From contig NC_035447.2 of the NCBI RefSeq assembly GCF_002127325.2, positions 29,571,249 through 29,635,248 of the forward strand: DNA of 64,000 nt, given 5' to 3'. Each line of letters begins with the position of its first letter. Position 1 is the first letter of the stretch. Below, one piece after another: positions 1 through 12,087 of the stretch. The notes beneath the pieces are model-generated. The model did not search any database and was not told the origin of the DNA. It saw only the letters and a program-made list of their open reading frames with translations. The position numbers were made by a program, and so were the translations under genes. This DNA comes from Helianthus annuus (Eukaryota; Streptophyta; Magnoliopsida; Asterales; Asteraceae).

Positions 1-854
1 CAAAAATACTACAAACACACACCAATCCCGAAACGCTGCTACGATTCAGGGTATTAATTCGATCGCTATTACGATTCAACGTCCGATCGATTGAAACTAT
101 CCAACGTATGATTAAGTGTTGCTCAAATTGAGTTTATACTTTGTTATTCGTCGTGATTTCGACTTGAATATTTGAGTATTATCCAATTTCGGACTATGCT
201 CTGTTATTCGTTGTGAATCCACTGAATTGTTAAGTATTGCATTTTGTTAATCGTTGTGAGGGTTTAATCTCGTGAATTGTCGTAAATGCTGTATTGGTTA
301 CTTACCTAATTTCGTGTGCGTTAGATTATTAGGCTTATCAGTAGGCTAAACTCTATCCCATACCCTTACAATCAAAGAAGATAAGCAAACCGAGCAAAGC
401 AAAAGCAAAGGTGAGTTCACGAACTTTCTACAAGGCACGGCCATCCTCCAGAGGTAGGATGCCACTCCACTAATCTTCGCACACATGCCTGTAGGGCCGC
501 GACGCGATACGGATACTAACCTTCGCACACATGTCTGGGAGACCGCGATACGGGCTAGTAAGCCACTGAACCAACCGTGAATTCACTCAACTTTGTTGTT
601 GACTCGTTGTCACATGCCTTGCAGGTCATTAGGTCCCTAGCTTATGGAGCTTGCACGAGGAGGCGTGGTCGTTGTGGGAAAACTTATATTAAAACTTATG
701 TTTTGCTTCCGTTGTAAACTCAAACTATGTTTTGACACCAATTGTATTGTGGTTGGTTTTATTTACTTAAATACGTTGTTCAATATGATTGGTGGCTATG
801 ATCCTGGGCATGTCACACCTCCAAGGCGGGGTGGGGTTTTGGAGGGGTGTGACA
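1..854 (+). mobile_element. 3' part of a Ty3/gypsy LTR (left end outside window)
   Basis: The stretch ends in ggggtgtgaca, the same 3' LTR terminus as the complete chromovirus at 43766-53376. Its last ~250 bp share blocks with that LTR: a block around the word tgccttgcagg, the phrase ggagcttgcac, the phrase gtcgttgtggg, and a block around aatatgattggtggct. It is therefore a related but distinct LTR. It is followed directly by gypsy RT coding sequence, with no primer-binding site, so this LTR belongs to an element inserted into, or recombined with, element A. Two imperfect copies of a cttcgcacacatg unit lie near 476 and 522. The left end is missing, so solo LTR and full element cannot be told apart. 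Confidence 0.75.
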
Positions 855-3380
855 ATAAAGAATAGGTATCCCTTGCCCAGAATCGACGATCTGTTCGATC
901 AGTTGCAAGGAGCAAGCTACTTTTCCAAGATTGACCTAAGGTCAGGCTACCATCAATTGAGGGTCAAGGACGAAGATGTACACAAGACTGCATTTAGGAC
1001 TCGTTATGGTCATTTCGAGTTCCTAGTGATGCCTTTTGGGCTCACTAATGCACCTGCCGCATTCATGGATCTCATGAATCGCGTTTGTAAGCCCTATTTG
1101 GATAAGTTTGTCATTGTCTTCATCGATGACATCGTCATATACTCGAAGAGTCAAGCTGACCACGAGAAGCATCTTCGAAGTATTCTTAAATTGCTTCATC
1201 AAGAAAAGCTTTATGCCAAATTCTCTAAATGTGAATTTTGGCTACGAGAAGTCCAATTCCTTGGACATGTAGTCAGTGAGCGTGGTATCCAAGTGGATCC
1301 CGCCAAGGTTGAAGCCGTCATGAATTGGCAGGAGCTGAAGACGCCTACGGAGATTCGCAGCTTCTTAGGGCTAGCGGGATACTACAGGCGCTTCATCGAA
1401 AATTTCTCAAGAATTGCAGCACCCCTAACTTTGCTGACTCGCAAGAATAGCAAGTTTAATTGGGGCCCTAGGCAGCAAGAAGCTTTTGATATACTTAAGC
1501 AGAAGCTGAGCAATGCACATGTGTTGACATTGCCGGACGGAATGGAAGAATTTGTAGTATACTGCGATGCATCACACACCAGGATGGGATATGTGCTTAT
1601 GCAGAAAGGCAAGGTCATTGCCTATGCTTCGCGTCAGTTGAAAGTGCATGAAAAGAATTACACCACCCATGACTTGGAGTTGGGTGCCGTTGTATTTGCA
1701 CTAAATCTATGGAGGCATTATTTGTATGGCATTAAATTTGTGATCTATTCTGATCACAAAAGCCTTCAGCACCTATTCAATCAGAAGGATTTGAATATGA
1801 GGCAGCGACGTTGGATGGAAACTCTAAACGATTATGACTGTGAAATAAGATACCATCCAGGCAAGGCCAACGTGGTCGCAGATGCCTTGAGCAGAAAAGA
1901 AAGAGTGAAACCAATAAGGATCAATGCCAAGAGCATTGAAATCAAGAACAGTCTGAATGAACGATTGTTAGCTGCACAGAAGGAAGTTGTGTCAGAAACT
2001 AACTATCCCAACGAAAAGCTAGGAGTAACTGAGGAACAGTTATCCTATGGCAAAGACGGAATCCTGAGATTAAATGGAAGGATATGGGTTCCTGTTTATG
2101 GAGGTCTTCGGGACGTTATCCTCCAGGAAGCCCACAGTTCCAGATATTCCGTTCATCCTGGAGCAGACAAAATGTACCAGGATTTGAAGGCAAACTTTTG
2201 GTGGATAGGCTTGAAGAAGTCTATAGCCACCTATGTAGCAAAGTGTTTGACTTGTGCTCAAGTAAAAGCCGAACATCAAAAGCCGTCAGGCTTGCTGCAA
2301 CAGCCTGAACTTCCCGAGTGGAAATGGGAAATGGTGACGATGGATTTCATCACCAAGTTGCCAAGGACAAAGAAGGGAAACGATATGATATGGGTAATAG
2401 TTGATAGACTGACTAAGTCAGCACATTTCCTACCCATTAAGGAGACTCATAGCTCCGATGTGTTAGCCCAGTTGTTTGTAGATAAGATTGTATCCCTTCA
2501 TGGCGTGCCTGTGTCTATTATCTCTGACAGAGATACTAGGTACACGTCACATTTTTGGAAAAGTTTCCAACAATCTTTGGGCACGCGCTTAAACTTCAGT
2601 ACGGCTTACCACCCTCAGACGGACGGACAGAGTGAGCGTACAATACAGACGTTGGAAGACATGCTTCGTGCATGTGTGATCGATTTAGGTGGTAGTTGGG
2701 ATAACCACCTACCATTAGTCGAGTTCTCATATAACAATAGCTACCATACGAGCATTAAGGCTGCGCCTTTCGAAGCCTTGTACAGTAGAAAGTGTAGAAC
2801 GCCTGTTTGTTGGGCAGAAGTTGGAGATGTCCAGATGACAGGACCTGATATAATTTTTGAAACGACGGACAAGATTGTCCAGATTCGTGACCATTTGAAA
2901 GCTGCCCGAGATAGGCAGAAGAGCTACGCAGATTTGAAGCGTAAACCTTTTAACTTCGAAGTAGGTGACAAAGTATTGCTTAAAGTATCACCCTGGAAGG
3001 GAGTGATGCGATTCGGTAAGAAAGGCAAGTTGAGCCCAAGATACATTGGACCATTCGAAGTAATCGAACGTGTCGGGTCGGTTGCCTATAAGTTAAACTT
3101 ACCAGAAGAGCTCAGTAGTATTCATAATGTTTTCCACATCTGCAATCTGAAGAAGTGTTTTGCTGATGAATCACTAGTTATACCGCATACAGATGTACAC
3201 ATCGATGAGAGCTTAAAGTTTGTTGAAAAACCGGTGTCGGTCGAGGATCGACAGGTCAAAAAGCTTCGAAGGAAGTATATACCGATTGTGAAGGTAAAAT
3301 GGGATGCCCGTAGAGGTCCCGAGTATACGTGGGAGGTAGAGTCCACAATGAAAGAAAAGTACACTCATTTATTTCAATAA
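849..3380 (+). CDS. Ty3/gypsy chromovirus pol (RT-RNase H-integrase-chromodomain), 5'-truncated (element A)
   Basis: An open frame of about 843 codons begins in the middle of reverse transcriptase and runs without a stop to the end of pol. The RT catalytic box [10 protein letters not shown] lies near 1118-1147. RNase H follows with YCDAS near 1561. The integrase has an HHCC zinc region (CLTCAQVK near 2250), a D,D,E core ([29 protein letters not shown]) and a C-terminal chromodomain (GPEYTWE near 3318). Gag, protease and the first part of RT are absent; an LTR of another family (1-854) sits there instead. The ORF could be read from an ATG at 789 inside that LTR, which is in frame with pol. That is a chimera and not the native start. 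The open frame implies a fairly young element. Confidence 0.9.
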   Translation: MTIKNRYPLPRIDDLFDQLQGASYFSKIDLRSGYHQLRVKDEDVHKTAFRTRYGHFEFLVMPFGLTNAPAAFMDLMNRVCKPYLDKFVIVFIDDIVIYSKSQADHEKHLRSILKLLHQEKLYAKFSKCEFWLREVQFLGHVVSERGIQVDPAKVEAVMNWQELKTPTEIRSFLGLAGYYRRFIENFSRIAAPLTLLTRKNSKFNWGPRQQEAFDILKQKLSNAHVLTLPDGMEEFVVYCDASHTRMGYVLMQKGKVIAYASRQLKVHEKNYTTHDLELGAVVFALNLWRHYLYGIKFVIYSDHKSLQHLFNQKDLNMRQRRWMETLNDYDCEIRYHPGKANVVADALSRKERVKPIRINAKSIEIKNSLNERLLAAQKEVVSETNYPNEKLGVTEEQLSYGKDGILRLNGRIWVPVYGGLRDVILQEAHSSRYSVHPGADKMYQDLKANFWWIGLKKSIATYVAKCLTCAQVKAEHQKPSGLLQQPELPEWKWEMVTMDFITKLPRTKKGNDMIWVIVDRLTKSAHFLPIKETHSSDVLAQLFVDKIVSLHGVPVSIISDRDTRYTSHFWKSFQQSLGTRLNFSTAYHPQTDGQSERTIQTLEDMLRACVIDLGGSWDNHLPLVEFSYNNSYHTSIKAAPFEALYSRKCRTPVCWAEVGDVQMTGPDIIFETTDKIVQIRDHLKAARDRQKSYADLKRKPFNFEVGDKVLLKVSPWKGVMRFGKKGKLSPRYIGPFEVIERVGSVAYKLNLPEELSSIHNVFHICNLKKCFADESLVIPHTDVHIDESLKFVEKPVSVEDRQVKKLRRKYIPIVKVKWDARRGPEYTWEVESTMKEKYTHLFQ

Positions 3381-3398
3381 ATCTCGAGGTCGATATTT

Positions 3399-3416
3399 CT
3401 TTTAAGGGGGTGAGGA
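3399..3416 (+). other. Polypurine tract of element A
   Basis: The purine-rich tract aagggggtgaggatg lies directly before the LTR start tgtaacacctcg. In this superfamily the tract primes plus-strand DNA synthesis. Its position fixes the LTR boundary. Confidence 0.8.
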
Positions 3417-3856
3417 TGTAACACCTCGAAAATTTGTGTCCAATAAATAAACGACACGTGTCACTTACGACAAAAATATTGTAAACCCGGATTTGGTTAA
3501 AGATGTACGGTAGGATTTTTGAACATGTCGACATGTTAATTTATACCTCTGAGCGACTTCATTATAAATCCCAAGACCCTAAGCATGATTAATAAACATC
3601 TAGTATGCCTTTAATCCGGTGATTACTAAAGTGATGGATGCCAAATTTGCAAGAATGGGTCCTAAGAAAACAATGCAATTCAAACCTTCGTTCATAAATC
3701 CCATCTTTGTGCAAACCAATGATTCTACATGATAGGGTAGATAACTGTTCAAGCATGGGTTAAAGGCATTATACTGAAAATTCAAGACCAGAAATCATGC
3801 ACTACAAGTTGTCTGTTCAATGCATGAAAGGTTATTTTTTTTTTTTGCTTCTGACA

Positions 3857-3975
3857 AGGGCTTACGGAGCGCAAGGGTCCTGCCTTACGGTCCGTAAGGT
3901 GCGAAAGGTTAAAAATTTTTCTCTGTCAAAGGCTTACGGACCGCAAGGGCCTTGCCTTACGGTCCGTAAGGGATG
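3857..3975 (+). repeat. GC-rich palindromic repeat pair inside LTR A
   Basis: Two copies of a cttacgg..gcaagg..ccttacggtccgtaag module lie about 80 bp apart. Each contains the near-perfect palindrome cttacggtccgtaag. They are more GC-rich than the flanking LTR and lie about 160 bp upstream of the TATA box. Confidence 0.8.
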
Positions 3976-4146
3976 CCCAGCGACAGCAGCTTGGCTGTTG
4001 GCTGTTATAAACGTCAAACCGACATAGTAAGATATTTACAGCAACATGGGCGACCCCTAACCTTTCCTAGACAATAGGAAACACTTGTAAATGATCTGGA
4101 TCACCTTATAGACTTAGTTGTCACCATCTTGGAGGATTTAGAATAC

Positions 4147-4154
4147 TATAAAAG
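4147..4154 (+). promoter_or_regulatory. TATA box in LTR A
   Basis: tataaaag stands in an AT-rich context about 730 bp into the LTR, as expected for the U3/R promoter of a plant LTR retrotransposon. The transcript start would be about 30 bp downstream. No other LTR motif was assigned. Confidence 0.55.
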
Positions 4155-6581
4155 GCCACAAGGTTGCAACCATTGAGATCACACCTTCCTTCTGCATTGT
4201 GAAGCTTTCTAGAGCTCAAGAGTCTTCCCTAAGCATTCCTAATCTTGCATTAGACTTCAGTAAGTATGCTTAACCTTTTTAGTTAAGTTTTTGCTTAGTT
4301 TAAGCTTAAAAGTCAAACCATCGTAATTAACGGTTGACTTAACGATTAATCACAAATAGTCCAGTGATTAGTCGAATCAAAGGTAGTTATATGTTGGTAA
4401 TTATGTGGGTATTAAACCCTTAAAAGGGCACCCTCTGATTCCCACTCTAACTAGTCCAAATGACGGGTCAAAGTTGCTTAGAAAAAGTCAACAGAATGCT
4501 AATTTTCGATTTAACACATAATTAACAATGTAGATGGCATGTAACCTATTTTATCACTCATATAACTTGATAATAAGTATTATAATTGGTCAAGGCTTGT
4601 TTGATCCGACCATTTACTGTTTTGACCCGGTTCGGGACCGAAAGTCGCAAAACTTTGACTTTTGCTTTGACTTCAGTTCTGACATGTTATGGTATGTTTT
4701 AGATATGCCTTAGGACTCTCTTAGGACTAGGTTACATGATGGTATAACCCTCTGTGACCGGTTCGTTGTTTGTCCGAGTCGTTTGCACATTTCCGTTATA
4801 TGCTTAAATGTTGACCATAACGCCCTTTTAACTTTAAAACGAGAATTTTGGACATGTGAAAGGACAATAACCTTAGTTACTGATTTCTAAGCATGTCCCT
4901 AAAATTTTATGTCAATCCGAGATCCAGAATAGGAGTTATGCTAAATAGCGCAATTACGGAAACTTTAGTAATTAAACGGCGCAATTAGCATAAAACCTAT
5001 CTAAACCCAAATTTCGACACCAACCATTTTACACACTGATGTAAAATAATATTTTGGGATTTTTAAAGATTTTTAATTATTTTTAACCTGCTCATAACCT
5101 GCGGTTATGGCATTGATTCGGTAAATACCGAATATACCCTTTTCGGACGTAAAATGAGTTCTACATGGTATTTTGACCCGAATCTAGTTGCTACTAGTTT
5201 TAAATAATAAATAAAGTATTTTGAACTTTATAACCTATTTGGGAAACTCAGGTTTCCTGTAGAACTCAGAAATCTCTTTTATAATCTTAAAAATAACCAA
5301 AATACCCCTACAGGGCGTATATTGGGATTAAACTAGTTATGGGCATAATGGAAGGTATTCCACTGATACCACAACCTCTTCGGAGCATATTAACTTAGGA
5401 AACCTGTGTAAGACTCTTACGGTTACCCGTTACTTTTTTTTTTCCATTTACGCGTTCGGTCCGGTTTATGTAACTAGTTTGCATAAATTAGCCGAAACGG
5501 GTCCAACCTTGTCGTTTTCACCTCAAAATCCAGAATGTGTTTAGTTTACCCATAATATGCAAGTCTCCGAACTTGTTGGGTCCAAACTACATTCCATTCC
5601 CGGTTTTCGCCTTTCATGCGATTAAACCGTATTTATCCTTTGAAACTAACCGGTCTAAGCTTAGGCTAAATTAAAGACCCGTTAGGATTCTAATAGGTTG
5701 TTATAAACCTTCGTTCCAGAATAGGAGACCAGTAAAAGATACTTGCATTTGCTTGTTGTGGTTATTACTTGCTCAGGTAAATGTTTTTAACTTATTTTCC
5801 CTTATACGGGCTTGGGGTACGGTATATAAAATACCGCTTGGTCGGGCAATTGACCTTAACTCATTAGCAGTTGAGTATTATCATTGTGACCCGTTTAAAA
5901 ATTTGGTTTTGTTGTTTTACGCCTTTGGGAGTTCAATGACCATGTCCCGGATATCCTTGGCATCATTTTACGAAATGGCCACGACTTTGACACGCGGGTG
6001 TAGGCGTACACCCGACAATGTGTCCATAATTATAAAGGTATAACCATTGGTTTTCCCACCACGGTTTTATACTATGTGGTGTGTTAATTAACCTTAAACC
6101 CGACATGAACCGGGCGACTGAACGCATAACGAACATGTAATTCTTTTACAAGATTAAATTTGATTAATTATCCCAAGTTATGAAAGTTTGTGCCTCGTGC
6201 ATTTAAATCAATTTTTATTAAACTTTTTAAAAGTGTCGGTTGAATGTATTTACCAGTGTAAACTGACATATTTTCCTCAAAAAGATTAAATGCAGGTTCT
6301 ACACGAAATAGGCTGGCCACTCCTTAGCATCATTAGAGTCTCGCAAGCTTGGATGCCACTATCTGTTGAACATTATTTCCTATTTTATTTTTGATCCCCT
6401 GTGGATTATTTCGACTACTTGTGATACTTGGATATTACATTTTGTTGGTTAAAATATATCTATCTTTATGCTTCCGCTGTGCATTTAAATATTGTGTGGT
6501 TTGACTATATTGTTGCCAACTACGTCACGGTAATCCCCCACCGGGCCCACCGGTGAAACGTGTGGAAATCGGGGTGTGACA

Positions 6582-8098
6582 CCCATAAAGTCAAGTCCCC
6601 ACACATCAAAAATTTCGCAAACAAGAATGCCATTTTGTGGCATTTCGTTTTTGGAAGAAATATTACCTGATCTTTGGCAAGCGTCACATGTCTTGACAAG
6701 ACTTTGGGCGTCTTTGTAAATGGTAGGCCAATAAAATCCTGAATCAAATACCTTTCATGCGGTACTAGTGGCACCATGATGTCCTCCGTATGGACCTTCA
6801 TGACAATGGCAGAGAATTCTCCTTGCTTCACTACCATGTACACACCGTCAGATGAGTTGGTCGGCACACATTTTGAAAAGATTAGGATCTTCCCAAAAAT
6901 AATGCTTTATATCAGCAAAGAATTTTTTTCTTTGGTGATGTGGCCATCCTTTGGCGACTATTCCGCTAGCTAAGTAATTAGCATAGTCAGCGTACCATGG
7001 TTCTTCTCTGTATTCCACCATTTCCAGAGACTCCGTTGGAAATTTTTCGTTGATTTGCTCGTCCCTGGTTGCCTCCAAAGCTGGGTCTTCTAAACGTGAA
7101 AGATGATCTGCTGCGGTGTTTTCTGCTCCTCTTTTGTCTTTGATTTCAATATCAAATTCTTGAAGGAGTAGAATCCACTGAATCAAACGGGGTTTAGCAT
7201 CTTGGTTCTTGAAAAGGTATCAAATGGCTGCATGATCTGTATAGACTATTGTTTTAGAAAGAACAAGATAAGAACGAAATTTATCAAAAGCAAATACCAC
7301 AGCTAGTAACTCTTTTTCAGTTGTTGTGTAATTTTCTTGTGCATCTTTAAGTGTTTTACTAGCATAATAAATTGGGTGAAAATGCTTTTCTTTTCTTTGT
7401 CCCAAGACTGCTCCAATTGCAAAGTCACTTGCATCACACATGATTTCGAAAGGTAATTTCTAATCGGGCGCTATCATGATAGGTGCATTGACTTGCATTT
7501 CCTTGAGGGTTAAAAATGCTTGATTGCAATCCTTGTCAAAGATGAAAGGGGCATCTTTTTCAAGTAATTTTGTTAGAGGTCTTGAAATTTTAGAAAAGTC
7601 TTTGATAAACCGCCTATAAAATCCAGCATGCCCTAAGAAACTTCTGATTGCTCTAACGGAGGATGGTGGAGGTAATCGAGAAATAGTGTCTATTTTGGCT
7701 CGATTACCTTCCATTCCTTCGCTCGAGATTTTGTGACGGAGTACTATTCCCTCTGTAACCATGAAATGGCATTTTTCCCAATTAAGGACGAGGTTAGTTT
7801 CCTCACATCGGGATAGCATTCGTTCAAGGTTATCGAGGCATTGGTCGTATGAATCTCCAAAGATAGAAAAGTCGTCCATGAAGACTTCCATTGTCTTTTC
7901 TATCATATCATGGAAGATGGCCACCATGCAACGTTGGAAGGTTGCGGGGGCATTACATATACCGAATGGCATGCGTCGATAAGCAAAAGTTCCATAGGGA
8001 CATGTGAATGTTGTCTTTTCTTGGTCTTCGGGTGCTATCGGGATTTGAAAGTAACCTGAAAAACCATCCAAGAAACAATAAAATTTATGATCGGATAA
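6582..8098 (-). pseudogene. Gypsy B pol remnant: RT (C-part), RNase H, integrase N-part
   Basis: On the minus strand this gives RT with FMDDFSIFGD and the PATFQRCM box, then RNase H (CDASDFAIGAVLGQ, TDHAA), then the integrase zinc region (HHGA, CDACQR) and the start of the core (GLDFMG), where element A interrupts. One reading frame holds throughout, but it carries in-frame stops at 7460-7462, 7220-7222, 6848-6850 and 6755-6757. Most fit CGA-to-TGA or TGG-to-TAG changes, that is, C-to-T decay. It is non-functional. Confidence 0.88.
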
Positions 8099-11000
8099 TG
8101 TAACACCTCGAAAAATTTCGTCCAATAATGCATTGACACGTGTCATAGACTTTGCATATGCGAAAACATACTTTAGAGGGACTAAAGTTGACAAACTGTG
8201 AAAACTATGGAACGTAAGGGTCCAAAGTGTCAACAATGGATAAATAGACTCTATAATAACCCTACATGGTGTGTATAACCCTAAACGGATAGATCATGGA
8301 TCATACGAAGCGGAAATTGCACGAAAGTGAGGAATTACAAACTATAGGGACTAAAAGTGTCAACATGTTGAATTTATACCTCTGAGTGAACTTTTGGCAG
8401 CCCCGAAGCTTTGTAATGCTAGAATATACTCACTAGAATATGTGGTAAAAATTTCATGAAGTTTCGTTATCGTATGAGAAAGTTATGGCCAAAATCGTAC
8501 TTGAGGGGTTAAAAGCGTCAACGTCGAATTTCATGACTTTTCGGGTGAGCGCAAAGTTAACCAAGGACTTTACCATGTTGGTAAAAGTCCCAAGGTTCCT
8601 AAAAATCAAGTTTGAGGGTTTACGGGTCAAGATAAATGGCCAAAATCTCGTTTACGAAGACCAGGGACTGAACTGCAACTTTTAAACAAATGTTTGGTGG
8701 ATCAGCAGACCCAGGCGGCCCGCCTGGGCAGACTGACGCGGGCCGCGACCCACGCCCAGCATCAGTTCGCGAACAGTAGCCATTTTAGGTCCAATTCTTG
8801 AGTGTTTGACAGCTTTCAGCACCTCCCAATTGCACCAATCAGCCCTCATGCATGTATGGACACCTGTAGACTTCTTACAACATCTGAAACACCCTTAAAT
8901 TCAGATCAATTCCTCATTTGGGGGCACTTGTGTTAGAAACAAGAACACTAGCAAACTTTCAAAATTGACAAGGCATCTCCAGGGGCATTCTGATCGACAA
9001 GGCTACTTCCAAGTGCTATCTAAGCTTCATTAGGACTCTTGTAAGCATCCATAACTTCCTCTAATTCGTTCTAGCATAGATTATTAGCCAAAAGTCAATC
9101 CGTAGTGAATATAGTTTGACTTTTCGATTAAACGAAATTGGCTCAGTCATTTCTCAAATTGAAAGTGCCTATAAGTTGGTATTTATGTGGGAAACAAACC
9201 CTCAAAAGGGTATTCTCTGATTCCCACTCTAAGCATGCTATTTGTCGAGTCAAAGTTGTTCTTAAAAAGTCAACAGGAAGTGTTTTTGCGAAATACAGCA
9301 TAAATGGTAATGTAGATGACATGCAATCAGTTTGATCATCAAAAATAACTTCATAATAAATGTAAGAATATGTTTTATCATGATCAACTCGACAATCTTT
9401 AGTATAAACTCGGATCGGAACCGAAAGTCTTATAAAACGACTTTTTCTTTGACTATCGATTCGGATCCGTGCATGCATGTTTGAGATCTGCATTAGAGCT
9501 TATTTTAGACCATTTATATTTATGTGTAACTCTCTGGAATTTTGCAAATTGAGTCCATGCTTAATCGATTCATATGCATGTTTCCGATTTATGCTTAAAG
9601 TTAACTATTTTACCCTTTTTGTTATAAAACGTGATTTTTGCAAAAATGAAAGAGTAGAAACCTTTATTACTGATTTATAAATTTGCACCGAAAATTTGAT
9701 ATCAGTTGGAGGTCCAGATTTCGAGTTATGTCCGATATCGTATAACTATAGCTTTATGTTACATAAACGGCGCATTTGGCATATAACCAATTTAAGGCCA
9801 CTTTTTGATATAAAACATTTTACCCACTGATGTTATATAATATTTTGGGATTTTTGAAGATTTTTATTTAATTTTTGGCTGATCGTATCATAGGTCTCTA
9901 AGTTGATTCGGTTAATACCGGTTTTGACCTTTTAAGCCATAAAATGAGTTTTATGCATCCTTTTGACCCCAAACCTTTTTCTACTGATTTTATTTGTTAA
10001 ATAAATTATTTTGAGCATTCTGGAAATATAAAAATCTCAGCTTTCTTTTGAAAACCCGGAAACGGCTCTAAATCGCCTTTCTAAGCGTTTTTAACGCATG
10101 GTATGCGTTATACCCATATTAAACATATAAGGATTATACCTACTGATGTATTTAGCACATTTTTATAAAATAACAGTAAGTATAAGTTTTTGAACTCAGA
10201 TTTCCAGTTTTGACATTTTTAGCCCTTGTGAAATTACCGAAATACCCCTAAGGTGCATAGTTTGATTTTAAATAATAAGTTTTGTATATGGGTCATACCC
10301 TACTGTTATAATATGTCAAATTAAGTATATTTACTGTATAAATCAGACCTGTAACTCAGATTTCCAATTTAACTCTTTTATAATCTCTTAAATGACCAAA
10401 ATGCCCTTATGAGGCGTAAATTGAGTTTAAATTCGTTCGGGGCATAATAGAACATAACTTGCTGATATTATATCATATTTAAAGCATATTATCACAGGGA
10501 ACTTGCATATGACTCTTTTGGCTACCCGTAACGCCCTTTTAGCGCTCGGTTCGGTTTATGTAACTAGTTTGCATAAATTGACCGAAACGGGTCAAACGTT
10601 ATCATTTTTGTTTCAAAATCCAGAATGTATTTAGTATACCCATATTATACAAGTATTCAAACTTGTCGGGTCTAAATCACATTCTATCCGGTCTTCGCTT
10701 AATCGTGCGCTTGAACCGTATCGTCCTTAAAACTAACCGGTCAAGCTTAGGCTTAAATAAAAGACCCGTTAGGAATCTAATAGGTTATTATAAACCTTTG
10801 TTCCAGAATAGGAGGCCCAGTAAAAGCTACCCTCACTTGCCAAATTGTGATTCATACTTACTAAGGTAAATACTTTTAACTTATTTTCCCTATACGGGAT
10901 TGGGTTACGGTATATAGAATACCGCTTGATTGAGCGTACAAATCTTGCACCCTTGGGTGTTCAATTGAATAATTTGATCGGCTCGTTTAAACAGTCTTGT

Positions 11001-11632
11001 TTTACTTAAAGCCTTTGGGGGGTTAATGACCATGTCCCGGATATCCTTGGCATCATCTTACGAGATGGCCACGATCAGAGCACAAGGTGTAGGCGTACAC
11101 CTGTCAGTGTATAACTCTTTAATGTGGTGTGTCTATTGATCTTTAACCCGGACAAGATCCGGGCTACTGAACGCACAAGTAACATGTAATTCGTTCACAA
11201 GATTATATTGCATAATTATCCCAAGTTATAAAAATATTTTATGTCATGTGCATTTAAATCAATTTTCAAGCATTTTTAAAATGAGTCAGTTAATTTGTAT
11301 TTACCAGTGTAAACTGACGTATTTTCCCAAAAGGTTAAGTGCAGGTACTACACGTACTAGGCTGGCTGTCTCCTAGAGCGTCCACAATAGTCTCGCAAGC
11401 TCGGACGACAATAAAACTGTTGAACAATTATCTTATTTTATTTGATCCGCCTGTGGATCCGTTTCAACTACTCGTGATATTTAATATTACATTTTATTTA
11501 AAGTTGAAATGAATCTATTTCTGCCTCCGCTGTGTATTATTATATTGTGTTGTTTGTCTATGATGATGCCAACTACGTCACCATACCCTCCACCGGGCCC
11601 ACCGGTGACACGTGGAAATTGGGGGTGTGACA
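8099..11632 (+). mobile_element. Solo LTR of the A family (3.53 kb), TSD gataa
   Basis: It starts tgtaacacctcg and ends gggggtgtgaca, like the LTR at 3417-6581. It is flanked by a perfect 5-bp duplication gataa (8094-8098 and 11633-11637). No PBS, pol or second LTR accompanies it, so it is a solo LTR left by LTR-LTR recombination. Removing it and one gataa rejoins the RT frame of element B on the minus strand (DQMLE... to ...HKFYCFLDGFSG). It is inserted in the orientation opposite to B. Confidence 0.93.
8706..8760 (+). repeat. GC-rich palindromes inside the solo LTR
   Basis: ccaggcggcccgcctgg is an almost perfect palindrome. It is followed within ~15 bp by a second GC-rich block, cgcgggccgcg, in the otherwise AT-rich LTR. 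The place corresponds to the palindrome pair of LTR A, but the sequence is different. Confidence 0.75.
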
Positions 11633-12084
11633 GATAATGTTTCTAACATTTGGTCAATGAAGGGCAAAGGAAAGTGATCTTTCCTTGTTGCTTCATTTAA
11701 CCGTCTATAATCTATACATACTCTCCATCCTGTGACAGTTCTTGTTGGTATTAATTCATTCTTTTCATTAGTTATTACCGTCATACCTCCTTTCTTTGGA
11801 ACTACTTGAACGGGACTTACCCAAGGACTATCTGAGATTGGATACGTTAAGTAGTTTGATGACTTCGTTTTTAACCACTTCTTGTACATTTGGATTTACT
11901 CTACGTTGTGGTTGTATTACGGATTTGTAGTCATCATTCATTAATATTTTGTGCGTGCACATGGAATGACTTATTCCTTTAATATCTACAAGCTTCCAAG
12001 CGATCGCATTTTTGTGTTTTTTCAAAAGTTTATTTTAATTTTTCTTTTTCTAAACTACTTAACTTAGACGAAATAATTACAGGA
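11633..12084 (-). pseudogene. Gypsy B pol remnant: protease-RT linker and RT N-part
   Basis: The minus-strand translation contains HKNAIAWKLVDIKGI, then [15 protein letters not shown] and [22 protein letters not shown], the classic start of gypsy RT. The two pieces are in different frames, with a 1-bp frameshift near 11850. It continues across the solo LTR into 8098. It is non-functional. Confidence 0.87.
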
Positions 12085-12087
12085 GAT

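Larger units (their letters stand above)
3417..6581 (+). mobile_element. 3' LTR of gypsy element A (about 3.17 kb)
   Basis: The LTR runs from tgtaacacctcg, directly after the polypurine tract, to ggggtgtgaca. It is homologous along its length to the solo LTR at 8099-11632: same start, same ccgggcccaccggtga block near the end, and same mid-LTR segments. It is unusually long for a chromovirus. Sequence resumes at 6582 in the integrase frame of the minus-strand element B, so element A was inserted into B. The right flank is cccat; the left target duplicate is outside the window. A TATA box lies at 4147. Several small ORFs inside the LTR have no recognisable product. Confidence 0.88.
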
